Source of the DNA: CAZQEZ01 sp964592475 | Lineage (GTDB): Bacteria; Bacteroidota; Bacteroidia; Cytophagales; Cyclobacteriaceae | Reading direction: 5' to 3' | Assembly (NCBI GenBank): GCA_964592475.1 | Contig: CAZQEZ010000099.1 | Span: forward strand, 1-15,569 | DNA length: 15,569 nt | Shown here: piece by piece, positions 7,829-14,038 of the stretch | How the letters are laid out: each line of letters begins with the position of its first letter | Position numbering within the stretch: the stretch's first letter is position 1 | Made by a program: the position numbers and the translations under genes | The notes under the pieces: model-generated | Database searches by the model: none | Told to the model about the DNA's origin: nothing | The model's input: the letters and a program-made list of their open reading frames with translations, nothing else

Positions 7829-8587
7829 TTATACTTGCCGCTGATATTTCTGGAAATAACTACTCACTTTTATGCGCATAACTCCTAGTATGGCCTCTTT
7901 AAAAATATGTTTCGACATTTTAGAGGTTCCTTGAGTACGGTCAGTAAAGATAATCGGTACTTCCTTAATTTTAAAACCGAATTTCCAGGTAAGAAACTTC
8001 ATTTCAATTTGAAAGGCATAGCCAATAAATCGTATTTTTTGTAAATCTATTGTTCGTAATACGGTATGCCGGTAGCATTTGAAGCCTGCAGTGGTATCTT
8101 GTATGGATAAACCGGTAATGAAGCGCACGTACACACTGGCAAAATAGGACATTAATACCCTACCCATTGGCCAATTGACCACGTTTACCCCTGATATATA
8201 GCGCGAACCTATTGCCAGATCGTAACCTTCATTTTCACAGGCCTGATATAATTTAATTAAATCATCAGGATTATGAGAAAAATCAGCATCCATTTCAAAA
8301 ATATATTCGTATTTATGCTTTAGAGCATATTCAAAGCCAGCTATATAAGCAGTACCCAAGCCTGATTTGTTTTTTCGCTGAAGCAAGTGAAGTGAGCGGT
8401 CAAGCTCTTTTGGTAGCCCCTTAAGCTCTTTTTGTAATTCTTTTACAATTTCCCCGGTGCCATCAGGAGAATTATCATCTACCACCAGTAGATCGAAGGG
8501 TATTGCCAATTCAAACACAGCTTTGATGATGGCTCTAATATTTTCCTTTTCATTATAGGTAGGTATGATTACTATGCAATTATTCAC
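7829..8587 (-). CDS. Polyprenol-phosphate mannosyltransferase-like GT2 glycosyltransferase
   Basis: A 252-residue GT-A fold family 2 enzyme of the dolichol/polyprenol monophosphomannose synthase group, which moves a hexose from a nucleotide sugar to undecaprenyl (polyprenyl) phosphate. Visible motifs: IIPTYNEKENI (7-17), VVDDNSPDGTG (36-45), RKNKSGLGTAY (71-81), the metal-binding DAD at 100-102 in FEMDADFSHNP, GSRY (127-130), QDTTAGFKCYR (163-173) and QIEMKF (193-198). There is no C-terminal membrane pair or GtrA domain, so it matches the soluble, membrane-associated class. The sugar (mannose, glucose or other) cannot be fixed from sequence. It is read away from the GmhB-like phosphatase gene and has a good promoter at 8609-8641. 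It converges on the permease gene across 93 bases in which I see no clear terminator. Confidence 0.94.
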   Translation of the reverse strand: MNNCIVIIPTYNEKENIRAIIKAVFELAIPFDLLVVDDNSPDGTGEIVKELQKELKGLPKELDRSLHLLQRKNKSGLGTAYIAGFEYALKHKYEYIFEMDADFSHNPDDLIKLYQACENEGYDLAIGSRYISGVNVVNWPMGRVLMSYFASVYVRFITGLSIQDTTAGFKCYRHTVLRTIDLQKIRFIGYAFQIEMKFLTWKFGFKIKEVPIIFTDRTQGTSKMSKHIFKEAILGVMRIKVSSYFQKYQRQV

Positions 8588-8601
8588 GAGCTATTTTTTA
8601 A

Positions 8602-8613
8602 TTTTGCGCAAAA
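8602..8613. repeat. 12-base perfect palindrome in a divergent spacer
   Basis: TTTTGCGCAAAA is its own reverse complement and sits in the 58-base gap between two divergent genes. It overlaps the -7 element of the minus-strand promoter, so it could be a dimeric regulator's operator. Part of the symmetry is explained by the TTTG of the promoter itself. Confidence 0.45.
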
Positions 8614-8641
8614 GTAAAGGATAATCGAATATTAATGCAAA
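8609..8641 (-). promoter_or_regulatory. Bacteroidota-type promoter of the GT2 gene
   Basis: On the minus strand TTTG (8638-8641), a 21-base spacer and TACTTTTG (8609-8616) match the phylum's TTG/TAnnTTTG consensus exactly, within the known spacing range. Transcription would begin near 8602, about 15 bases before the ATG at 8587. This is the best complete promoter in the window. Confidence 0.65.
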
Positions 8642-8645
8642 ATTT

Positions 8646-9170
8646 GTGATTGAAGCCCAAAAAAAATGTGTTTTTCTGGATAGAGATGGTGTCATAAACC
8701 AGGAATTAGGTGACTACGCATACCGTTTAGATCATTTTAAAATAATAACAGGTGTTAAAGAAGCTTTATATCAATTGAAGTCAGCTGGTTTTTTATTAAT
8801 TATAGTGACTAACCAGGCAGGAATTGCAAAAAAGCGCTACACGGAAAAAGAGGTTTTAGCCTGCCATGATCATTTGCAGAAAACATGCGGTTTTTTGGTG
8901 GACGATCTTTACTTTTCACCCCATCATCCTTCGGTTACAGAATCTATGCTCAGGAAACCTAACTCTTTAATGTTTGAAAAGGCCATGGCAAAACATAATA
9001 TAAATGCTAGTTTATCATGGATGGTGGGCGATTCGGAGCGCGATATTTATCCTGCTCAAAAAATGAAGCTAAAAACCATCGGCATTGGCAAAGCAGCTGA
9101 AGCTAATCCGGATTATGTTGCTCAAAATTTGTTAGAGGCAGTAAATATTATATTCTCTAACAAATATTAG
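8646..9170 (+). CDS. HAD-IIIA phosphatase, GmhB-like
   Basis: A 174-residue HAD-superfamily phosphatase closest to D-glycero-D-manno-heptose 1,7-bisphosphate 7-phosphatase (GmhB) and the HisB N-domain. Visible: FLDRDGVIN (10-18) with nucleophile D12 and acid/base D14, VTNQAGI (54-60), RKP with K104, and the Mg site MVGDSERDI (126-134) with D129 and D133. The family's zinc loop is altered: SPHHPS keeps the histidines, but the Cys before them is Ser91 and the two Cys before RKP are absent, with the loop shortened. Heptose phosphatase activity is therefore not assured. The start is GTG at 8646, which places the first strand correctly; the ATG at 8635 is out of frame and stops after four codons. 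No other heptose gene is nearby. It may be read with the thioesterase 43 bases downstream, although that gene has its own -7 element. Confidence 0.9.
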   Translation: MIEAQKKCVFLDRDGVINQELGDYAYRLDHFKIITGVKEALYQLKSAGFLLIIVTNQAGIAKKRYTEKEVLACHDHLQKTCGFLVDDLYFSPHHPSVTESMLRKPNSLMFEKAMAKHNINASLSWMVGDSERDIYPAQKMKLKTIGIGKAAEANPDYVAQNLLEAVNIIFSNKY

Positions 9171-9180
9171 GCAAATCCCT

Positions 9181-9188
9181 TATCTTTG
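9181..9188 (+). promoter_or_regulatory. -7 promoter element for the thioesterase gene
   Basis: TATCTTTG is an exact match to TAnnTTTG and is followed by CA, a common context in this phylum. It lies 26 bases before the ATG at 9214. No TTG is present at the usual -33 distance, so strength is uncertain. Confidence 0.5.
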
Positions 9189-9213
9189 CAGCTTTTTAAA
9201 ATTTCATTAGGTT

Positions 9214-9645
9214 ATGGCGCGCGTTAAAATTGATTTGCCAGCTCATTTTATTTTTTCTACCATTTTAACTATAAGGGTTTACGATCTTAATTATGGTGCT
9301 CATTTAGGCAACGACCGTGTGTTGGCACTGATGCATGAGGCACGTGTGCAAATGTTGAGGTATTTAGGTTTTGACAATGAGCGAAATGGAATTGAGGGGA
9401 AAGGTATAATAATGAGCGATGCAGCCGTTGTATATAAAGCCGAGGGCTTTTATGAAGATAAAATAAACATTAAAATCGGCGCAACAGACCTGAGTCGGGT
9501 AAGTTTTGATCTCGTGTATCTGATGGAAAAAAGCAACGGAAAGGAATTGGCTAGAGGTAAAACCGGCATCGTATGTTTTGATTATGAGCTGGGTAAAGCT
9601 ATATCCATACCCGAAACCCTGAAAAATAAACTGGTTTTCGAATGA
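9214..9645 (+). CDS. Hotdog-fold acyl-CoA thioesterase family protein
   Basis: A 143-residue single hotdog domain of the 4HBT/YbgC type, which hydrolyses acyl-CoA or related thioesters in the cytoplasm. The signature is VYDLNYGAHLGNDRVLALMHEAR (22-44), with D24, N26 and H30 in the position of the family's active-site Asp-x-Asn region at the start of the long helix. Later come VVYKAEGFYEDKI (72-84) and ARGKTGIVCFDY (113-124), the last strands of the fold. Length is normal for a one-domain enzyme. The substrate cannot be told; this subgroup is widespread and mostly untested. The ATG at 9214 sits 26 bases after a good -7 element. It is a different subfamily from the MenI-like hotdog protein at the right edge, which carries HGGAS and a Glu instead. 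Confidence 0.9.
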   Translation: MARVKIDLPAHFIFSTILTIRVYDLNYGAHLGNDRVLALMHEARVQMLRYLGFDNERNGIEGKGIIMSDAAVVYKAEGFYEDKINIKIGATDLSRVSFDLVYLMEKSNGKELARGKTGIVCFDYELGKAISIPETLKNKLVFE

Positions 9646-9693
9646 TTGTTTTTATGAAAAAGCAGGTTGAATTATTTTAAAAAAAGTATTGTT

Positions 9694-9701
9694 TAATTTC
9701 G
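9694..9701 (+). promoter_or_regulatory. Possible -7 element for rlmN
   Basis: TAATTTCG matches TAnnTTTG at seven of eight positions and lies 22 bases before the rlmN start. A TTG at 9667-9669 is 24 bases upstream, just over the usual spacing. It is a plausible but unproven promoter. Confidence 0.35.
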
Positions 9702-9723
9702 GACCCAGGTAAAACCCCTAATA

Positions 9724-10770
9724 ATGATTGAAATTCAACAAAAGCAAGATATTAGAAATCTCTCCTTTGAAAAATTGACTACCACATTAGAAGAATTGGG
9801 TGAAAAGCCATATAGGGCTAAGCAAATATACGAATGGCTTTGGAAGAAGGCAGCTGGTAGTTTTGAGGAAATGACAAACCTGAGCAAAAATACCCGGCAG
9901 TGGCTGGAAGAAAATTTTGTTTTTAACAAGCTTACGCTTGACCAGCAACAGTTGAGCAAAGATGGTACTATTAAAAGTTCTTTTCGTCTGCATGACCAAA
10001 ATTTAGTAGAAGGTGTTCTTATTCCTACGGAAAATAGAATGACTGCTTGTATTTCATCGCAAGTAGGGTGCTCACTCAGTTGTAAATTTTGTGCTACCGG
10101 CTATCTGGAAAGAAAAAGAAATTTATCTGCCGGAGAAATTTACGATCAGGTAGTTGCCATTTCACAGCAAGCAGAAGATCAATATAAAATTCCACTTAGC
10201 AATATTGTTTATATGGGTATGGGCGAGCCTCTTCTCAACTATGCCAACGTGTTGCAATCTACTGAATACATAACATCGTCGGCGGGTATGGGTATGTCTG
10301 CCAAAAGAATTACTGTATCTACCGCCGGTATTGCCAAAATGATCCAAAAATTAGGTGATGATCAGGTAAAATTTAATTTAGCACTTTCTTTACACGCGGC
10401 CAATGATGAAAAGCGTAACCAGATCATGTCGATTAATGAAACCAATAATTTGGAAATATTGAAGCGGGCCCTGCAATATTATTATCAGAAAACTAAAAAT
10501 AGAGTCACGTTTGAATACATTACTTTTCATAATTTTAATGATTCACTTGACGATGCCGAAGAACTGTATCAGTTCGCTAAGCAAGTACCTTGTAAAATCA
10601 ACATCATAGAATACAATCCCATAGAGCAGGCAGAATTTAGCAAAACAACGGATGATAAACTAGATGATTTTTCTGCTTACCTGGAAAAGAAAGGACTAGT
10701 GGTAAAGGTGCGTCGCAGCCGTGGTAAAGACATTGATGCTGCTTGTGGACAATTAGCAGGGAAGAAGTAA
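9724..10770 (+). CDS. rlmN: Dual-specificity 23S rRNA A2503 / tRNA A37 C2-methyltransferase
   Basis: A radical-SAM methyltransferase that adds a methyl to C2 of A2503 in 23S rRNA and, in characterised homologues, of A37 in some tRNAs, which supports ribosome fidelity. The 348-residue protein is full length. After the small N-terminal domain (RAKQIYEWLW, 31-40) come the 4Fe-4S cysteines C116, C120 and C123 in CSLSCKFCATG, the SAM-binding YMGMGEPLLN (163-172), STAG (199-202) and LSLHA (221-225). The two mechanistic cysteines are present: C109 in MTACISSQ, and C341 in DAACGQL near the C-terminus, equivalent to E. coli C118 and C355. That C-terminal ending and the RlmN-type spacing separate it from Cfr only by degree, but neighbours and length favour the housekeeping enzyme. 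It is followed by a strong palindromic terminator. Confidence 0.97.
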   Translation: MIEIQQKQDIRNLSFEKLTTTLEELGEKPYRAKQIYEWLWKKAAGSFEEMTNLSKNTRQWLEENFVFNKLTLDQQQLSKDGTIKSSFRLHDQNLVEGVLIPTENRMTACISSQVGCSLSCKFCATGYLERKRNLSAGEIYDQVVAISQQAEDQYKIPLSNIVYMGMGEPLLNYANVLQSTEYITSSAGMGMSAKRITVSTAGIAKMIQKLGDDQVKFNLALSLHAANDEKRNQIMSINETNNLEILKRALQYYYQKTKNRVTFEYITFHNFNDSLDDAEELYQFAKQVPCKINIIEYNPIEQAEFSKTTDDKLDDFSAYLEKKGLVVKVRRSRGKDIDAACGQLAGKK

Positions 10771-10795
10771 TCTTTTCGCTACTTAAAGTCTCCTT

Positions 10796-10831
10796 AAAAA
10801 GGCAGGTCTAATTAATTAGACCTGTTCTTTT
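10796..10831. terminator. Two-way intrinsic terminator built on a 22-base perfect palindrome
   Basis: CAGGTCTAATT at 10803-10813 is repeated exactly in reverse complement at 10814-10824. An A run lies on the left (10796-10800) and a T-rich run on the right (10825-10831), so a hairpin followed by U-rich RNA forms in both directions. It lies 32 bases after the rlmN stop and 56 bases beyond the stop of the converging DUF1338 gene. The stem base is GC-richer (CAGGTC) and the top is AT. Confidence 0.8.
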
Positions 10832-10880
10832 CGGCTAAAACACCCCCTTTTTTCTCACACTATAGTGTTTTCTCTGGTAT

Positions 10881-11687
10881 TTACTGTCCTTTATCAGTGC
10901 TTTCAAAAATTTTATCAGCAGATCCGGCAATAAAACCCCTAAACAATTCACCATTAGGCTGAGGATATCGCTTGGCAAACTCATAGTAGCAGGCCGGTAT
11001 CTCATGATCACCATCCGAAAAACCAATTTTTGTATTATAGGCAATGGTTGATGATTGTTCCAGCATTTGTTCCGGAGAACCTTTCACTTCTCCGCCAGAA
11101 GTATTGAGTGCAAAACCGTTATCTTTTAAGAAAGTGTTAACCTCTCTTAAATCATCAAAATTTTTTAGGTGGTTAACACTTACAGTAAAATGATTGGCTC
11201 TAAAACCAAAAGCAGCCATCCAAGCTGCATATTCACTTTCTTGCTTTAGTTGAACATAAGTATTAAAAGACACCTCCCAGGGTTTTCCTTGCATGATAAA
11301 TGCAGGGTCATGTATAAAATCTTTGGGTATTTGTGCTACTAAGTCATGTATTATTTGCCTGGTAGATTGTGATAAATCTTCTACTTTAAGTTCGCTTATG
11401 AAAATGAGCGGCTTATCACGATCAGTATGTTCAAAATGTTTCGCATAAAGTTTTTTCTTTTCAAAGTGATATTCTCCTTTTTCGCTATATCCTCTATCTT
11501 CGAATACTTTTGCAAGGACGTTTATCCCAACCTCTGGCATATTAAAAGTGCGAAATGCAATGTGATCGTTTACCACCTTTTCTCCTTTTTGACTAAAAAG
11601 CTCCTGTATTTTTTTTGCCGGTGGATTAGTTTGAATATATTCTAACCAAAGCTGGTCAAATAGCTGGTTAATTGAATTTATACTCAT
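10881..11687 (-). CDS. DUF1338 family protein (2-oxoadipate dioxygenase/decarboxylase-like, short form)
   Basis: A 268-residue member of the DUF1338 family. The characterised bacterial member HglS (YdcJ) is an Fe(II) enzyme turning 2-oxoadipate into 2-hydroxyglutarate in lysine catabolism. Likely metal ligands are H42 in VVNDHIAFRTF, H166 in FRANHFTVSVNH and E236 in PACYYEFAKRY, with R46 close to the substrate site; this follows the His-His-Glu pattern of the VOC-like fold. HglS is about 460 residues, so this is the short form, lacking large insertions. It also has GFRANHFTV and SGGEVKGSP, typical of this short group. No other lysine-degradation gene is near, so the substrate is open. The ATG at 11687 is the only start near the conserved N-terminal helix. 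Confidence 0.9.
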   Translation of the reverse strand: MSINSINQLFDQLWLEYIQTNPPAKKIQELFSQKGEKVVNDHIAFRTFNMPEVGINVLAKVFEDRGYSEKGEYHFEKKKLYAKHFEHTDRDKPLIFISELKVEDLSQSTRQIIHDLVAQIPKDFIHDPAFIMQGKPWEVSFNTYVQLKQESEYAAWMAAFGFRANHFTVSVNHLKNFDDLREVNTFLKDNGFALNTSGGEVKGSPEQMLEQSSTIAYNTKIGFSDGDHEIPACYYEFAKRYPQPNGELFRGFIAGSADKIFESTDKGQ

Positions 11688-11847
11688 GATTTTTTATTAG
11701 TTAAGTTAAAAATGTTTTTAAACTGTTAATTTCATAGTAGAAAATTAATTATTAATTGATAAGTTCGCAACATTATATCATATATATTTTTAATTTATTT
11801 TTTCGTTTAATAGTTTCGCACTGTCGTTCAAAAACTAACATCATTAA
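11688..11847. other. 160-base divergent spacer
   Basis: An AT-rich gap between the DUF1338 gene (minus) and the M28 peptidase gene (plus), expected to hold both promoters. The plus-strand -7 candidate is listed separately. On the minus strand TAATGTTG (11768-11775) matches seven of eight -7 positions, but would leave an 80-base leader and has no -33 partner. I see no small ORF. Confidence 0.45.
11811..11818 (+). promoter_or_regulatory. Possible -7 element for the M28 peptidase gene
   Basis: TAGTTTCG followed by CA matches TAnnTTTG at seven of eight bases and lies 29 bases before the ATG at 11848. The -33 region is only T-rich, without TTG. Confidence 0.35.
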
Positions 11848-12789
11848 ATGTATAAATCATTGCTACCTTTTCCTTCATTATTATTAAAATTTGCTGTTGT
11901 ATTATTATTATCTATAGTTTTTGTGGATACTAATGCACAATCAAGGCCAGACACTTTGATGATAAAAAGCACCATTAAGACATTAGCTGCTGATAGCATG
12001 AGGGGTAGAGGTCCATTTACGGTAGGTACGAGAAAAGCAGCGGCTTTTATCCGGTCACGTATGGAAAAAATTGGATTGCAGCCTTTTTATCCTTCATACA
12101 ATGACACCGTGCATCAAGATGAAGTAAACTTGGTGGGCTATTTGCCTGGTAAAGCCGAAAATGCCGAAACATTAGTGATAGGTGCTCATTACGATCATAT
12201 TGGTATTCAATCCGGAAGTCTTGATTCTATTGCAAACGGTGCAAATGATAATGCAAGCGGAGTTGCAGCATTATTAGCTATTGCAGAGCATATGAGTATA
12301 CAGGATAGGCCTTTGCATAATATCGTTTTTGTTGCTTTTACTTTAGAGGAACAAGGTTTATATGGCAGTTACCATCTGGCCAACCGGTGGAAGAAAGATG
12401 AATTAGCGGTTAAGGCAGTCATTAATTTTGATATGTTAGGCGCCAAGCTTACCGGTCATCCGGGTAAGGTGTATGCGACAGGATATCTTAAATCTAATTT
12501 AGCTACCCAGATTAATGAAGGTCTTCAAGATAGCTTGATTGTACATCTTCCCGATGAATCTGTAAATTTATTTCGATTGTCAGACAATTATCCCTTCTAC
12601 AAGGTGCTGCAAGTGCCATCTCATACATTTTCTACTTTTAATTTTAAAAACTATCCATTTTATCATCAGGTTGAAGATGAGCCCGATGCACTTGATTGGA
12701 GTAATTTGAACAGGGTGGTGCAAAATTTGATAAGAATAATTGAATGGCTAGATACAAGCAAATCAAAAATTTACTTAAGTGGCAAATAG
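11848..12789 (+). CDS. Secreted M28 family zinc aminopeptidase
   Basis: A 313-residue exported metallopeptidase of family M28, which removes N-terminal residues from peptides with two zinc ions. Residues 1-30 form a signal peptide: Lys4, then a long hydrophobic run, then DTNA before Gln31, a likely signal peptidase I site. Zinc ligands and catalytic residues of the family are all visible: H114 in IGAHYDHIG, D134 in GANDNASGV, the Glu pair E167-E168 in FTLEEQG, D195 in NFDMLG and H273 in YHQVEDEPD. It is a stand-alone catalytic domain with no PA insert and no type IX secretion C-terminal domain, so it is probably periplasmic or an outer-membrane-facing soluble enzyme. Substrate range is unknown. 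It has its own -7-like element and no clear terminator before the YqaE gene. Confidence 0.93.
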   Translation: MYKSLLPFPSLLLKFAVVLLLSIVFVDTNAQSRPDTLMIKSTIKTLAADSMRGRGPFTVGTRKAAAFIRSRMEKIGLQPFYPSYNDTVHQDEVNLVGYLPGKAENAETLVIGAHYDHIGIQSGSLDSIANGANDNASGVAALLAIAEHMSIQDRPLHNIVFVAFTLEEQGLYGSYHLANRWKKDELAVKAVINFDMLGAKLTGHPGKVYATGYLKSNLATQINEGLQDSLIVHLPDESVNLFRLSDNYPFYKVLQVPSHTFSTFNFKNYPFYHQVEDEPDALDWSNLNRVVQNLIRIIEWLDTSKSKIYLSGK

Positions 12790-13019
12790 CATGAATAATA
12801 ATTTTACGATTTTTAATGCCAAGCCCAAGTAAGTCATTATTTCCAAAAAGATGTGGAATAAGTATTGCTACTTTATATAATAACTATTAAAAAAGGTTTA
12901 ATTAAATTTTCACTTACGCCTCATTTGCGCTTAAACATTCTGTTTTTTTCAATGTTGAGTAAACAAATTTAGTAATACAGTCAATTTTTTAATTTCTTTA
13001 AAATAAAATTTTTTTAATT
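12790..13019 (+). other. 230-base AT-rich region ahead of the yqaE-like gene
   Basis: This gap holds no ORF I can support; an ATG at 12791 gives only 13 codons. A 5-base stem (TTCCA at 12841-12845 with TGGAA) is too small to call a terminator. No good TTG/TAnnTTTG pair is visible. The 230 bases could be a long leader for the small membrane protein gene, or plain spacer. Confidence 0.4.
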
Positions 13020-13178
13020 ATGTCTTTATTGCAAATAGTACTCTCTATTTTTTTGCCACCATTGGCAGTAGCCACTTCACGAGGCTTGACCAGTGCTTTT
13101 TGGCTCAATGTTCTTTTTACCATTATAGGCTGGTTGCCCGGGGTTATTCACTCTTTTTATGTATTATCAAAAAAATAA
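13020..13178 (+). CDS. YqaE/Pmp3 family small membrane protein
   Basis: A 52-residue protein with two membrane helices (about 3-19 and 27-48) joined by a short SRGLTS turn. It carries the YqaE/Pmp3 (UPF0057) signature: FLPPLAVATSRG (11-22), FWLNVLFTIIGWLPGVIHS (27-45) and a final FYVL (46-49). In yeast and plants Pmp3/RCI2 proteins affect membrane potential and salt tolerance; the bacterial role is poorly defined. The gene is short enough to be missed by length-limited gene finders. It starts at the ATG at 13020 and ends with TAA, 32 bases before the next membrane protein gene on the same strand, so the two are probably one transcript. Family match is by eye but covers the whole length. Confidence 0.88.
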   Translation: MSLLQIVLSIFLPPLAVATSRGLTSAFWLNVLFTIIGWLPGVIHSFYVLSKK

Positions 13179-13210
13179 TTGACATTAATAATTAATAAAC
13201 TTTTTTAAAA

Positions 13211-13942
13211 ATGGAAGACGGCGGACTCACAATTCAGTGGACTCAAATGCCCACTTATAACACGATTATGGCAATTAGTACTGGAGCGGCTTTATGTTCA
13301 TTGGCTCGTTTGGGTAAAAAACTATATCAAGGCGATAGGTTTTCGATTGATGGACACGCTATCAATTTTGGAATCTTAGGGTTAATACTTGCCATTACCG
13401 GAGCTCATATGTCTCTTGCCTGGCCATTGGCAAAATATTTTCCTTTTGATAATATTATATTTGGTGAGCCAAGCTTTGGGTTTGGGATTATTCTTTTATT
13501 CACATCGCTGTACTTTTTTATCAGACGTAAAGTAATAAAAGAATCTTCTAATGTAGCGGCCTTAATTGGTGAAGCTGGGAAGCCTTTGCAGTTTATTTTT
13601 ATAGCTTTTGGTTTATCATTAATTTCAATTGCTTTTGCTGGTATGGTTTATCAATTATTTGTAGCACCTCCCGAAGAGCCTATTGCCGGAGAATTTGCCA
13701 ATCAGCCTTGGATAGAAGCAACTTTCATTTCAGGATTGTATTTTTTTACAGGGGTGGCCGTGTTGCTTTTTCCTGCCAATATGAATACAATGGCAAAATT
13801 AGAATTGCCTTTTCAAATGGGGGTTTTACAAAAAGCCAGTTACTTTTTATTAATGGCTTTAGGATGGGTTTTCCTTCTCTTTGGAGCTATGAATTATTTT
13901 ACTCATATTGGTTTGATCATCAAAACTATGCCCAAAGGATAA
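13211..13942 (+). CDS. Six-helix membrane protein, possibly DUF981 family
   Basis: A 243-residue integral membrane protein with six likely helices at about 16-35, 51-74, 87-106, 127-151, 169-189 and 208-236, and no signal peptide. It resembles DUF981 proteins, which have no known function; I make that link on overall pattern and am not sure of it. Polar residues inside helices include His66 (TGAHMSLAWP) in helix 2 and Asn228-His232 in helix 6. A proline- and acid-rich loop (APPEEPIAGEF, 152-162) links helices 4 and 5, and Asn190-Met191 follow helix 5. No catalytic motif is recognised. It lies 32 bases after the yqaE-like gene and ends facing menF, with only a weak AT hairpin (13953-13971) between them. 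A joint membrane or stress role with YqaE is inference from position alone. Confidence 0.85.
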   Translation: MEDGGLTIQWTQMPTYNTIMAISTGAALCSLARLGKKLYQGDRFSIDGHAINFGILGLILAITGAHMSLAWPLAKYFPFDNIIFGEPSFGFGIILLFTSLYFFIRRKVIKESSNVAALIGEAGKPLQFIFIAFGLSLISIAFAGMVYQLFVAPPEEPIAGEFANQPWIEATFISGLYFFTGVAVLLFPANMNTMAKLELPFQMGVLQKASYFLLMALGWVFLLFGAMNYFTHIGLIIKTMPKG

Positions 13943-14038
13943 AATTGAAGATAATACTTTACTTTAGTATTTAATAACTTGCTTTGATATCTTTTGCAAC
14001 TGATCAAAAAAGTATGGTACATCTTTTTTAAAAACAAT

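Noticed and set aside
8635..8649. Four-codon ORF overlapping the GTG start of the GmhB-like gene, possibly a regulatory upstream ORF
   Set aside because: Its length and sequence give no support, and no leader peptide logic is visible.
9724..10770. Cfr-type antibiotic resistance methyltransferase
   Set aside because: Length, RlmN-type cysteine spacing and housekeeping neighbours fit RlmN; no mobile element is near.
12791..12832. 13-codon ORF after the M28 peptidase gene
   Set aside because: Too short, no family match, and in AT-rich spacer where such ORFs are expected by chance.
13953..13971. Six-base AT hairpin between the six-helix protein gene and menF as a terminator
   Set aside because: The stem is short and mostly A-T, and no proper T run follows on either strand.
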